37,377 nt of DNA from JBAJNN01 sp036881905 (GCA_036881905.1 JBAJNN010000017.1:1-37377), one strand, 5' to 3'; positions 26,056 through 34,642 are shown, counted from the first letter of the stretch. Notes: generated by a model from the letters alone, not told the origin. Numbers and translations: made by a program.

Positions 26056-26354
26056 TCAATAGCGTCTGCGGGGTCGAGTGGTTACCGGACGATGCCCCGC
26101 ATGCCGCACAAGAGGATCGGGCGCTCCGTTTCATACTTGAAGAAAAACCAAATATCCAGCGACGGATCGCAGGCGAGTTTTGCATCTCATTTGGTCGTAT
26201 ATCACAGATTTTCACAGCGCTACGCGAAGCAGTATATCTTTCCTATAATAAGCATGACTTTTTGAAAGTCATTGCGAAAGGATACCAAAGACTGGCCGCA
26301 ATTTGGCCTGAGCTTTCCGATCACATTGAGTGGCGGCATGACCTGGACATTTAG
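26034..26354 (+). CDS. Hypothetical small protein with possible HTH
   Basis: An open frame of 106 codons, starting at a TTG that overlaps the end of the antitoxin gene by about 20 bases. One segment, IQRRIAGEFCISFGRISQIF, has the spacing of a helix-turn-helix found in small phage or plasmid proteins. I recognise no family beyond that, and there is no good ribosome-binding site. It may be a remnant or chance. Confidence 0.3.
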   Translation: MFPAIWLINSVCGVEWLPDDAPHAAQEDRALRFILEEKPNIQRRIAGEFCISFGRISQIFTALREAVYLSYNKHDFLKVIAKGYQRLAAIWPELSDHIEWRHDLDI

Positions 26355-26412
26355 ACGCATTGGGCAGGGTTTAGGTTTTAACCCGCCTAGGGGGGTAAAC
26401 CTAAAGCCGGCC

Positions 26413-26731
26413 CTAACGAGGGGGGGGGTGGTTTTCGCTGAAGCCTTGCGCGGTGTTCCGATTTTCCAGCAGTAGAATTTCTGAATCATGGCCGAGCACG
26501 TTGCCATGTCGATACACCTGTAACTGGTCGTCGCCATCGCGATGGATCGAATAGACCAAATCGGCGTCAATTATTCCATCCGCCCGTTTGCCAGCAATGC
26601 GGTAGCGCATGATAAGCGCAGATGAGTCCGAGCAAGAAGACAAGTGGGACAACCAGCCCTGCAAATTTCATCCAGTCGGAAAGCGACTGATAGGTGTCGA
26701 AGACATCCTGCCAGAAATGGTAGTCGTCCAT
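26413..26731 (-). pseudogene. Frameshifted small membrane protein gene
   Basis: The minus strand from the ATG at 26731 reads MDDYHFWQDVFDTYQSLSDW then a hydrophobic helix (LVVPLVFLLGL), and stops at 26567 after 54 residues. A second frame (about 26620 to 26413) continues the natural sequence: LIMRYRIAGKRADGIIDADL, VYSIHRDGDDQLQVYRHGNV, LGHDSEILLLENR. Joined, they make a ~110-residue protein with one membrane helix and a soluble tail, like conserved small proteins I recall from alphaproteobacteria (weak recognition). The frame changes near 26620 (CTCATC/GCGCTTATC region). A GTG at 26743 is an alternative start. A highly structured leader lies directly upstream. A 10-G run sits at about 26420 near the 3' end. 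Confidence 0.6.
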
Positions 26732-26747
26732 GTGGCCGCTCACCGTT

Positions 26748-26867
26748 GTTTACGAAAACGGCCACCAGAGTTCCCTCTGGCAGCCGGGGAGGTCGTAAAC
26801 CGCCGTCAGACGGCTGCGCTGGCCTTTACGGCCGGAGCCCCGGGCAATACCCCAGCGCCTCCCCGGC
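26748..26867 (-). promoter_or_regulatory. Highly structured leader upstream of the small membrane protein
   Basis: Several perfect complementary segments overlap here. GTTTACGA (26748-26755) pairs with TCGTAAAC (26793-26800); inside, CCAGAG/CTCTGG (26765-26770/26775-26780) makes a hairpin. GCCGGGGAG (26783-26791) pairs with CTCCCCGGC (26859-26867); inside that lie GCCGT/ACGGC (26802-26806/26810-26814) and GCGCTGG/CCAGCGC (26816-26822/26852-26858). The first and second closing stems interleave, so they can form a pseudoknot or be alternatives. On the minus strand this lies immediately upstream of the start codon at 26743/26731. I do not match it to a known RNA family. Confidence 0.5.
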
Positions 26868-27131
26868 CATAAGGTTCGAGGAGGTATCGTTACGCTCGAC
26901 ACCGACCGCTGATGGTGGGGTTACGACCCCCGGGATCGGCAATTCGCCAATCCTGCGGGCAGTTCAGCAGGTTGTGGGGAGAAGGGAGAGGAAAAACGCT
27001 TACACCCGTCTAAACTGGTCGGGCATAGCCCTCGTTTACCGGAGTCGGTTTAAACCCGACACTGGGAGAGATCATAAAAATCCGGGCAGTTTTTCAGGAA
27101 GGATATGACGGCCCCAAGCGCGAATTCCGCA
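26868..27131. other. No supported gene
   Basis: This 264-base stretch continues the gene-poor region. A hairpin-like GTGGGGTTACGACCCCC lies at about 26914-26930. Short frames are open but show no family. Confidence 0.35.
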
Positions 27132-27664
27132 TCAAGCCTCAATGATACCATTCACACTGTCTGCAACTTCGACAGTCCGTCTGATGAGACCTTCCTCATG
27201 CAATGGAGGGCGGACATGAGCGTAAGCATTGCGGAGTTGGCGAAGGGTGTCGAACTTTTGCTTGTTGTCCAACTCTAGACATTTGTGATCGACAGCCCAA
27301 TCGAGTATCTGCATCAGCTTCACGTTCTTGGCCGCCCCGACACCACGAGCATAGAGCATTGCGCAAAGCTCTCTTTCGATAAACGTCAGCGACAGCAGGA
27401 CGACTGCCACATTCAAGACCCTGGATAAAACAGAGCCGCAATTCTTCGTAGTTTCTCAATGACAGCTCAGCTCCATGGAACAAGATTCGATCTTCGAGGC
27501 CGTCTGTGATCGCCAACAGCTTTTGGAGCCGTTCTTGCCGGTACGGTCGACTAACGTCTTCGTCACCCTTTAGCCAAGTACTGAGATCAAGATTTTCTTG
27601 CGGCTCCTCGGTCAACGAGTACTCGATTCTTCGAGGAAAATTTACTAATAGAATCAGAAAATTG
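27132..27664 (-). pseudogene. Frameshifted, 5'-truncated HEPN-like gene at the tRNA-Thr 3' end
   Basis: The minus strand carries one protein in two frames. The first part, just after the tRNA, reads SLTEEPQENLDLSTWLKGDE and ITDGLEDRILFHGAELSLRN up to FIQG. After a change of frame near 27420 it continues NVAVVLLSLTFIERELCAML, then a C-terminal segment with LRQLRNAYAHVRPP. The R-N-A-Y-A-H segment fits the Rx4-6H motif of HEPN-fold ribonucleases, so the protein may belong to that superfamily (inference). No start codon is available between the tRNA and the first conserved residues, so the 5' end appears to have been cut off at the tRNA. It is not functional as it stands. Confidence 0.5.
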
Positions 27665-27740
27665 TGGTGCCGCCAGGGTGATTCGAACACCCGACCTATG
27701 CATTACGAATGCACCGCTCTACCAGCTGAGCTATGGCGGC
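27665..27740 (-). tRNA. tRNA-Thr (anticodon CGT)
   Basis: On the minus strand a full cloverleaf can be drawn: acceptor GCCGCCA/TGGCGGC, D-arm GCTC...GAGC, anticodon stem GTGCA/TGCAT around loop TTCGTAA giving anticodon CGT, T-arm GGGTG TTCGAAT CACCC, discriminator A and an encoded CCA. It reads ACG codons. Its 3' end abuts the truncated HEPN-like gene. Confidence 0.97.
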
Positions 27741-27894
27741 CTGTTTCCTTTTAACTCAGGTCACTCATAGCGGCGAAAACCCGTGATTTCAAGACTCGTG
27801 TCAAGGATAAGGGAGGCCAAGAGAGGAAAGTGCTCTCCATGCTTTCCGATCATCACCATCGGCTCTACCGGGGCGTGCGTGCGGATCCCTTGAC

Positions 27895-29415
27895 TCACTC
27901 CGAGACGGCTTGATCCTCATGGCGGGCGAGCACGGCCCTCACCGCGCCCACCATTCCCTCGGCGGTCACGGCGAACTGGGCTCTGCGCCGATCGCGCCAG
28001 TCTTCGCGCCCGTTGATTGATTGAGATAATCTCGCCCCCTCGATCAGGTCCTTGATCTGCACCTCGCCCTTGGCGTGTTCTTCGTCGCCTTGAATAACGA
28101 CGCAAGGACTGCCGCGGCGGTCGGCATATTTTATCTGCGCCTTGAGGCCGCCGGTTCCGGGATAGGTTTCCGCCCGCACCCCTGCCGCGCGCAAGGCGGA
28201 CGCCATGCGCTGGCACTCAACGAAGCGCCGGCGATTCATCACCACAACGACAACCGGTGGCGTAACCTCGTCATGCTTGTCGCCGAATTCGCCGACTGTC
28301 TCCAGCGCGTCATGGAGACGCGAGACGCCGATCGAGAATCCCGTCGCCGGTACTTTCTCGCCGCGGAAACGGGCGACGAGATCGTCATAGCGCCCGCCGC
28401 CGCCGATTGAAAGGGAACGGGCGAGCTTACTGCTCCGCATCTGAGTATTGAGGCTGAGAAGCTCGGCTTCGAAAACCGCGCCGGTATAATAGCCAAGCCC
28501 ACGCACCACCGAAGGATCGAAGCGCACGCGATCATCTCCATAGCCGAGGGCGGAAAACACTTCATCCATCCGCGCCAGTTCAGCCAGCCCCTCGCTGCCA
28601 CGGCCCTTGTCGTCAACCAGGGGATGGATTGCCTCAAGAACCGAGCGCCGGTCTGCTCCACCGCAATCGACGAAAGACATAACCTTTTGAATCTGCTTGT
28701 TGTTAAGCCCGGCCCCTTCGGTAAAGTCGCCCGATCCGTCGCCGCGCCCCGATCCGAGAAGATTTGCGACACCCTCACGCCCCAACCGGTCGAATTTGTC
28801 GATGGCGCGCAGCACACTCAACCGTTGCGCCGCAAAATGCTCATCGCCAAAACCGCGCCCGATCGCGTGCAAAACGCCATCGAGAATCTTGCGGTTATTG
28901 ACCTTCACCCTATAGCCGCCTTGTGGAATTCCAAGCGCTTCGAGCATATCGCAGGCCATCATGCACATTTCGGCGTCGGCGTCGGGAGAATTGGCGCCGA
29001 GCGTATCGACATCGAACTGCATGAATTGGCGAAACCGGCCGGGGGCCGGCTTTTCGTTGCGGTAAACATAGCCCGAACGATAACTGCGATAGAGTTTGGG
29101 CAAGGTGTCGTAATGCTCGGCGACATAACGCGCAAGCGGCGCCGTTAAATCATAGCGCAGGGAAAGCCACTGTTCATCATCGTCTTTTAGCGAAAACACG
29201 CCTTCATCGGGCCGGTCTTGGTCGGGCAGAAACTTGCCCAGCACTTCGGTATATTCGAGGCTTGGGGTCTCGATGGGATCGAACCCGTATGATTCACAAA
29301 CCCGCTCAAGAGTTCCGAGCATCCTCCTCATGGATTTGAGCGTTCGCGCATCGACATCGTGGAATCCCTTGGCGCAACGCGCCCTGATCCTTTTCGACCG
29401 CCGCGTCGTTGTCAT
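27895..29415 (-). CDS. hisS: Histidyl-tRNA synthetase
   Basis: HisS charges tRNA-His with histidine. The 506-residue class II enzyme has the N-terminal GFHDVDARTLKSMRRMLGTL region, motif 2 with YRSGYVYRNEKPAPGRFRQF (about residues 112-131), the histidine-binding RGLGYYTGAVFE segment (HisA motif, about 308-319), motif 3 (SIGGGGRYDDLV) and a C-terminal anticodon-binding domain ending near ADRRGSPCVVIQGDEE. It is longer than the E. coli enzyme, as in alphaproteobacteria. It reads on the same strand as the downstream ATP12 gene's neighbours and is preceded by a 121-base gap. Confidence 0.96.
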   Translation of the reverse strand: MTTTRRSKRIRARCAKGFHDVDARTLKSMRRMLGTLERVCESYGFDPIETPSLEYTEVLGKFLPDQDRPDEGVFSLKDDDEQWLSLRYDLTAPLARYVAEHYDTLPKLYRSYRSGYVYRNEKPAPGRFRQFMQFDVDTLGANSPDADAEMCMMACDMLEALGIPQGGYRVKVNNRKILDGVLHAIGRGFGDEHFAAQRLSVLRAIDKFDRLGREGVANLLGSGRGDGSGDFTEGAGLNNKQIQKVMSFVDCGGADRRSVLEAIHPLVDDKGRGSEGLAELARMDEVFSALGYGDDRVRFDPSVVRGLGYYTGAVFEAELLSLNTQMRSSKLARSLSIGGGGRYDDLVARFRGEKVPATGFSIGVSRLHDALETVGEFGDKHDEVTPPVVVVVMNRRRFVECQRMASALRAAGVRAETYPGTGGLKAQIKYADRRGSPCVVIQGDEEHAKGEVQIKDLIEGARLSQSINGREDWRDRRRAQFAVTAEGMVGAVRAVLARHEDQAVSE

Positions 29416-29536
29416 ATCATGTGCTCTTCATCATTGCGCAACATCGAATGTAGCTTGTTAAACCCTTTTAAAAATCAGAGGCTTTCTTAAAGATTCCGAC
29501 CCGCCGGCTTCGCTCGCGTCCATGTCATGCGGGCGG

Positions 29537-30265
29537 TCAATCATGCTCTTGCCCGACCAACGCAAACAGCCGCGCAATGGCCTTGAATTCAGCCTGCCGC
29601 GCCGCATGGCGGGTTTGAGCCCGCACATCATGGCCCCAGTAAGACTTTTGCCAATTTTCGTCTATGTGAGCGATCGCCCAGGCCTTTTCCGGCGTCAGCA
29701 CGCCCGCGCCAAGCGCAAGCGCGATCACCGCCGAACCGGTTGCAATGGTTGCCCCGTGAAGCCCCGCCAAGGTAAAGACGTCACTCGCCCGCAAGCGCTC
29801 TTCCAGCCTCCGCAACGAGGCTTCATTCTGTGGTCGATGAACGATCCTGACTGTCGTGACGAGCTTTATCTTGAGCGCGCGCGCCGCCCAGTTCAGCACG
29901 GGATCCCATGCTTTGCCCTGACGCCTCGCCAACTCATCGGGGCGGCCTGCGCGGTAGCACAAAAGGTCGCTACTGGCGTAATTGACAATCTCGGCAATGA
30001 CCGGGGCCGCATCCACGCTCAAATGATCAAGCGCCGTGTTGGCGAGCCGGGTGAGCGGCATATGCGCATAATCGATGGCGCCGTCCTGCCGTTTCCATTC
30101 CCGCGCCACGGCCTGTGCTAATGCACGCGAAGGCAGCGCCAACGGCCGACGGGCGGGCGTTCGCACATCGCGACCGTCAAGACGCACGGAATGACCGCCC
30201 TCGCCGTGGCCGACCGTCACCACCTTGCAGCAACGCCTCGGTCGCGATTGCTCGGCCATGGCCAT
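29537..30265 (-). CDS. ATP12-type F1-ATPase assembly chaperone
   Basis: ATP12 proteins help the alpha subunit assemble into F1-ATPase. The 242-residue protein shows the family features: an N-terminal VRLDGRDVRTPARRPLALPS strand, a WKRQDGAIDYAHMPLTRLAN segment, and conserved ASSDLLCYRAGRPDELARRQ followed by WDPVLNW. The end has the typical DENWQKSYWGHD and Arg-rich tail. The frame is open upstream to a TTG at 30379, but I prefer the ATG at 30265, where family homology begins; no start has a strong ribosome-binding site. It is located upstream of hisS on the same strand. ATP synthase b and b' genes lie elsewhere in the window (36487-37377), not next to it. Confidence 0.85.
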   Translation of the reverse strand: MAMAEQSRPRRCCKVVTVGHGEGGHSVRLDGRDVRTPARRPLALPSRALAQAVAREWKRQDGAIDYAHMPLTRLANTALDHLSVDAAPVIAEIVNYASSDLLCYRAGRPDELARRQGKAWDPVLNWAARALKIKLVTTVRIVHRPQNEASLRRLEERLRASDVFTLAGLHGATIATGSAVIALALGAGVLTPEKAWAIAHIDENWQKSYWGHDVRAQTRHAARQAEFKAIARLFALVGQEHD

Positions 30266-30607
30266 ATGGTTCGACGGTCGGTCAAGACCGCTGTTGTCTT
30301 CGCCCGCTCCGTTCACGACGAAATCCCATGGTCTTGCCGGCTCCGGCGTAAAACCGTAACGGGCCGGAGCGGGCGGCAAATATCGAAAAGCATCGGCGAA
30401 TAAGCTTCATTGCGGACAGGACGGGACATGGCGCCGAATGTAAGCGAATTCACGATCATTGGCAAGCCATTGACCATAACCGACCGATAACACCGTCCTA
30501 TGCCGTGAATCAACCGGCGGCGGCGGTTTTCAGGACCGTCCACTTTGTTTGACACTTGGCTATCCTTGTCGTATGATTGTCAGGTCGGTTCTGATAAGAA
30601 CATACTA
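30266..30607. other. No supported gene
   Basis: This stretch covers the region upstream of the ATP12 gene and ends at the start of the dead desaturase gene. I see no gene, repeat or clear regulatory site. Confidence 0.35.
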
Positions 30608-31515
30608 ATGCGGGCCGACAATAAGAAATTTTCACGGGGGTACATATCCGACTTAACGAGCGCGCGGATGAGGGACTTTCGTTCAAAATTCGTTGAGGCA
30701 TCGCTGTTTACAGCGATAATACGCTCCCTCTTACTTTTAATTATTATCTTAATTTAATTTTTAATTTTTAGATTCCAATTATATTGATAACATTTACTTT
30801 TATGTCCAATAGGCAGAGAGCATTAGAAAATATCATCCATTTTGGCGGTCATTTCAATTTTACCCGCAGGAAAAGGCTCAACGACGCGCTTGCTAACGTC
30901 ATGATTGCTTTTCCGATGTCGCCCGATGTCGGGCGATACAGACGGTTTCACGCCAAACGCCGCGCAAACTTTGGCGGCAATGATGATCCATGCAGGCTAA
31001 GATTTAAGAAAATGAACCTGTCTACAGCTAATAAACGTATCGTGCACTCTGGTCTTAAAAATTTAAGGGCTATTATAAATTACAATTTAGAATTTTATGC
31101 CCATATCGGGTCTGATAAAAAACAAATCACAACTTTCGTCCCATGGCGTAGTATCGCGACGCTGGCGATTGGCCTTACAGGCAAGCCCATGGTTTTGGCC
31201 TTATCCATAACCGGTCTATGGTTGTTTTCCATGGTTTTTATCCTCCCCATCCTTCGCGCAAGAGCAGAGCGTGGCGAACATGACTACTCCATAGGCGAGA
31301 CGGAATTTTCGACCACATTCAACACCATTGGTGTCCTGGAGCGGCTGTTGTTTTATCCTTCGGGGGACGCAGATCACCTTCCGCACCATATGTTTCCGAC
31401 CATACCGTGATGGAACCAGAGGAAAGCCCATAACGCTCTCATGGCCAACGATCCCGTATACGCAAGCGGCTTGCACGAGAGACGCGACAACGGACAGACC
31501 TTGCGCGTGAATTAA
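30608..31515 (+). pseudogene. Dead fatty-acid desaturase gene
   Basis: Plus-strand pieces together resemble an integral-membrane fatty-acid desaturase, which needs three histidine boxes to hold its di-iron centre. The first 49 codons (from the ATG at 30608, ending in a hydrophobic run) stop at 30757; the frame then changes. The main part (30784-31410) has box 1 as H-F-G-G-H in IIHFGGHFNFTRR, but box 2 reads H-A-K-R-R in YRRFHAKRRANFGG where HxxHH is expected. Box 3 is intact (HLPHH in GDADHLPHHMFPTIP), but an in-frame TGA follows at 31408. Beyond it the same frame continues with WNQRKAHNALMANDPVYASG, then a tail ending at 31515. The TGA could be a GGA to TGA change. The gene is clearly inactive. 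Confidence 0.7.
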
Positions 31516-31532
31516 GGCGAGATGACGATATT

Positions 31533-32105
31533 ATGGCCGGCAACAGCCTTACTATAGACGTATCGCGTGAAGCAAAAAAGCTGTTTCCCGAATTCAGCGT
31601 TTGCGGCGTAAAAGTGCTGGATTACAACAAAGCCGTATCCAAGCTGGATTATCATGATCTTCAAACTCTTGTCGATCGGCTGAAGAACACCGAACAACGC
31701 CCTGAATTGAGAAAATCCTGGCGATTCGCATTCGGCGCCATGGGGTTGAAGCCCAGTAAGTTTCCTTCATCGGTTGAAGCGCTGGCGAAAAGAGCGGCGA
31801 AGGGCGAAGAATGCTGGAGAACGGCAATTCCGGCCGTTGATTTCTACAATGCCATATCAGTCAGGCATTTCGCGCCCATTGGAGGTTATGACATCGACAA
31901 GTTCGATATGAAAAATATCTCGATCAGGCCAATATGGCGGGATTGCGACAAGTTTAGTCCCATAGGCGGTCATGCCGATATTGCGAAGGGCAATCGCAAT
32001 CTTCTGGTTTACGCGTGTGGAAACGAAATTTTATGCTGGGCCTTAAACCATAGAGACTCAAAACTATTCTGCCTTGACGACGAAACCGTAAATGCGCGTT
32101 CTTAA
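31533..32105 (+). CDS. B3/4-domain protein with a frameshifted C-terminus
   Basis: Stand-alone B3/4 proteins resemble the editing domain of phenylalanyl-tRNA synthetase beta chains; their substrate is uncertain. The 190-residue frame contains the core: VRHFAPIGGYDIDKFDMKNI with the conserved PxGGxD segment, then KFSPIGGHADIAKGNRNLLV and LCWALNHRDSKLFCLDDETV. It stops at 32105 in ARS. The alternative frame just before the stop continues with the family-like C-terminal helix (FLSESTTKAQNNASRSAIND, MKRIMEKLGAA) to a stop at 32216-32218. So a single frame change near 32097 has cut off about 40 residues. The truncated protein could still fold, so I list it as coding. Confidence 0.65.
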   Translation: MAGNSLTIDVSREAKKLFPEFSVCGVKVLDYNKAVSKLDYHDLQTLVDRLKNTEQRPELRKSWRFAFGAMGLKPSKFPSSVEALAKRAAKGEECWRTAIPAVDFYNAISVRHFAPIGGYDIDKFDMKNISIRPIWRDCDKFSPIGGHADIAKGNRNLLVYACGNEILCWALNHRDSKLFCLDDETVNARS

Positions 32106-32228
32106 GCGAAAGCACGACGAAAGCGCAGAACAATGCCTCACGATCGGCGATCAACGATATGAAACGGATCATGGAAAAACTGGGAGCGGCATGCTGTCCG
32201 CTTGAAACCGGGCTTTAAGGGAACTGTC

Positions 32229-32834
32229 ATGTTAGATGCCTATTTGTCGGGTCTGGCTCTGGGTTTCAGCCTTATACTGGCCATCGGGGCGCAAAATGCA
32301 TTTGTTTTAAGACAGGGAATCAGAGGCGAGCATGTCGGCGCCATATGCACGGCGTGCACCGTGTCGGACGCCGTTTTGATCTTTGCCGGAACATACAGTC
32401 TGGATTTGTTGGTCCGGGACAACGCCTTTATAAGGGAAATCATAGCCTATGCCGGAGCAGGCTTTCTGTTTCTCTACGGCGCCGAACGTTTCTATTCGGC
32501 ATTTTTTACGAACCACAAACTTACCCCGTCCGACCAAAACGCATCCGGCTTATCGAAGAATTTGGCTGTTTGCCTTGCCTTGACCTGGCTTAACCCTCAC
32601 GTGTATCTGGACACATTCTTTCTGATCGGCTCAGCTGCCGGCCGGTTTACTCGGCAAAAATATATCTTCGCCGCGGGAGCCGCCACCGCTTCGTTTCTGT
32701 TCTTTTTTGCCCTTGGCTACGGCGCCGCTCGGCTTCGGTCGCTGTTTTCCAATATGATTGCGTGGAAAATCCTCGATGGATGCGTCGGACTGACACTGTG
32801 GTTCGTCGCCGTGAAATTACTGATGGACTTCTAG
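32229..32834 (+). CDS. LysE/ArgO-type amino-acid exporter
   Basis: A 201-residue inner-membrane exporter of the LysE family, which exports basic or other amino acids. It has about six hydrophobic helices and family markers: SGLALGFSLILAIGAQNAFV near the N-terminus (about residues 5-24), LALTWLNPHVYLDTFFLIGS in the middle, and a final helix with GCVGLTLWFVAVKLL. I chose the ATG at 32229, with AAGGGA upstream, rather than the upstream frame start at 32202, which lies in the B3/4 remnant. The substrate cannot be read from the sequence. It follows the frameshifted B3/4 gene closely. Confidence 0.88.
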   Translation: MLDAYLSGLALGFSLILAIGAQNAFVLRQGIRGEHVGAICTACTVSDAVLIFAGTYSLDLLVRDNAFIREIIAYAGAGFLFLYGAERFYSAFFTNHKLTPSDQNASGLSKNLAVCLALTWLNPHVYLDTFFLIGSAAGRFTRQKYIFAAGAATASFLFFFALGYGAARLRSLFSNMIAWKILDGCVGLTLWFVAVKLLMDF

Positions 32835-32924
32835 CCGCATATCCCCGAATATCCATGGTTTCGAGATGGTTGTGCTTGACCGCTTGGTATGAAAATCAGA
32901 AGCGGAGTTTTGCCGGAGCATTAA

Positions 32925-34493
32925 ATGACTCTCATCCGTTCCGCCGCCATGGTCAGCGGGCTGACCGTCTTCAGCCGCATTCTCGGTTATGTGCGCGATC
33001 TTTTGATGGCCACCATTTTTGGCGCAAGCCCGGTGGGGGAAGCCTTCGTCATCGCCTTTCGCCTACCCAACCTGTTTCGCAGCCTGTTTGCCGAAGGGGC
33101 TTTCAATGCCGCCTTCGTTCCCCTGTTCGCCAAACGGTTTGAAGCGGGGGGTAAGGACGAGGCCCGCCGTTTCGGCGTCGATGTTTTGAGCATTTTGTTG
33201 GTAACTCTGGTGATGTTTTCAACCCTTGCGGAAATCGCCATGCCGTGGCTGGTCCATATCATTGCCCCGGGCTTTGTTCACGATGGGGAGAAGTTCGCTC
33301 TCACCGTCACGCTGACCCGAATTGCCTTTCCCTATCTCCTGCTGATATCCCTGGTCGCCTTCTATTCCGGTGTGTTGAATAGTCTCGGTCGTTTCTTTGC
33401 ATCGGCCGCGGCGCCGATTGTGCTGAACGCCACGCTGATCGCGAGTCTCGCCATGGTCACCGGTCTCGATTGGGGGGCCGAGCCACGCTCGGCCGTGGCG
33501 CTTGCCTGGGGCGTCGCGGTGGCGGGAGTAATCCAGCTTGTCTTGCTCGTGGCGGCGGCGCGGCGCGCCGGAATGAGTTTTGCAATCCATCGCCCGCGCC
33601 TGACGCCGGGCTTGCGCCGGCTGTTGCGCCTCGGCGCGCCGGGGGCTGCCGCCGCTGGCATAACCCAATTTAACTTACTTGTAGGGACCATGATCTCTTC
33701 GTTGCAAACCGGCGCGCCGGTATGGCTTTATTACGCGGAGCGACTCTATCAGCTGCCTCTCGCCCTGGTCGGCATTGCCATGGGTGTGGTTTTGCTGCCG
33801 GATCTGGCGCGCAAACTGCGTGCCGCGGATAAGAAGGGCGTCATCAATGAACAAAATCGCGCGGTGGAGTTGTCGATGCTGGTCACCATCCCGGCCGCCA
33901 TTGCCCTTGTCGCCATACCGCTGATCCTGACCCGTATCCTGTTCCAGCACGGGGCGTTCAGCGCCGCCGACGCCGAAGCCACGGCGCATGCGCTTCGTGC
34001 TTTCGCTCTCGGCCTGCCGGCCTTCGTTCTGATCAAGGTGCTGTCGCCGAACTATTTCGCCCATGAAGATACGACAACGCCGATGCTCTATGCCGGAATC
34101 GGCATGATCGTCAATGTGGTCGGTTCATTGTCGTTATTTGCCGTTCTGGGCTATGTGGGCATTGCCTTGTCCACTTCGCTCGCCGCCTGGATCAATGCCG
34201 GATTGCTGGCCCGCACCCTCACTCTGCGAGGATATTTTCGCCCCGACACCCGACTTAAAACCCGCCTGCGCGGTATTGTCCTTTCAAGCCTGATCATGGG
34301 CGGTTGCCTGATGGCCCTTTCGGCCTGGCCCTTTGCCGGCGTCTTCACTGAACCAACCGCCGCTATCGTCAAGATTCCGGCATTGTTTGTGCTCGTCATG
34401 CTGGCCGTCGGCATATTTCTTAGCCTGGCCCGTTTATTTGGCGTTCTTACATTCGCGGAACTCTCACGGCTTATCGGTCGCGGCGGAAAGTGA
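32925..34493 (+). CDS. murJ: Lipid II flippase MurJ
   Basis: MurJ moves the peptidoglycan precursor lipid II across the inner membrane. The 522-residue protein has about 14 hydrophobic helices and the family opening SGLTVFSRILGYVRDLLMAT (about residues 9-28), then FRLPNLFRSLFAEGAFNAAF (about 47-66). An internal segment with AERLYQLPLALVGIAMGVVL (about 269-288) is typical, and ALALG...VLSPNYFAHEDTTTPM follows later. It starts with ATG and has GGAG nearby. Pairing with trpS downstream is common in alphaproteobacteria. Length is normal. Confidence 0.95.
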   Translation: MTLIRSAAMVSGLTVFSRILGYVRDLLMATIFGASPVGEAFVIAFRLPNLFRSLFAEGAFNAAFVPLFAKRFEAGGKDEARRFGVDVLSILLVTLVMFSTLAEIAMPWLVHIIAPGFVHDGEKFALTVTLTRIAFPYLLLISLVAFYSGVLNSLGRFFASAAAPIVLNATLIASLAMVTGLDWGAEPRSAVALAWGVAVAGVIQLVLLVAAARRAGMSFAIHRPRLTPGLRRLLRLGAPGAAAAGITQFNLLVGTMISSLQTGAPVWLYYAERLYQLPLALVGIAMGVVLLPDLARKLRAADKKGVINEQNRAVELSMLVTIPAAIALVAIPLILTRILFQHGAFSAADAEATAHALRAFALGLPAFVLIKVLSPNYFAHEDTTTPMLYAGIGMIVNVVGSLSLFAVLGYVGIALSTSLAAWINAGLLARTLTLRGYFRPDTRLKTRLRGIVLSSLIMGGCLMALSAWPFAGVFTEPTAAIVKIPALFVLVMLAVGIFLSLARLFGVLTFAELSRLIGRGGK

Positions 34494-34545
34494 AATGATT
34501 ATGATGTAAAGGCTTGGCTTTACGCGCCGAATGCGCGATACAGGG

Positions 34546-34569
34546 CATGGTTTGCTTAAACAAACCATG
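34546..34569. other. Inverted repeat between murJ and trpS
   Basis: CATGGTTTG (34546-34554) and CAAACCATG (34561-34569) form a 9-bp perfect stem with a six-base loop. No T-run follows, so it is not a standard terminator. It lies 74 bases before the trpS start and could be an mRNA-processing or regulatory hairpin. Confidence 0.6.
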
Positions 34570-34642
34570 ATCTGGCGTTTTGTGTGTCACAGGGACAGTG
34601 CGTGGAATAAAGCCCCCCTCCTGTTGGTCCGGGAAAGCACAA

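Noticed and set aside
26748..26867. RNase P RNA, tmRNA, SRP RNA or a CRISPR/tracr RNA in the structured region
   Set aside because: None of the conserved core motifs of those RNAs is present, and there are no regularly spaced repeats or cas genes in the window.
26609..27108. Plus-strand frames over the structured leader region
   Set aside because: Compositional artefacts of the GC-rich inverted repeats; the minus-strand small membrane protein fits the region better.
34546..34569. Rho-independent terminator after murJ
   Set aside because: The stem is not followed by a T-run on either strand.
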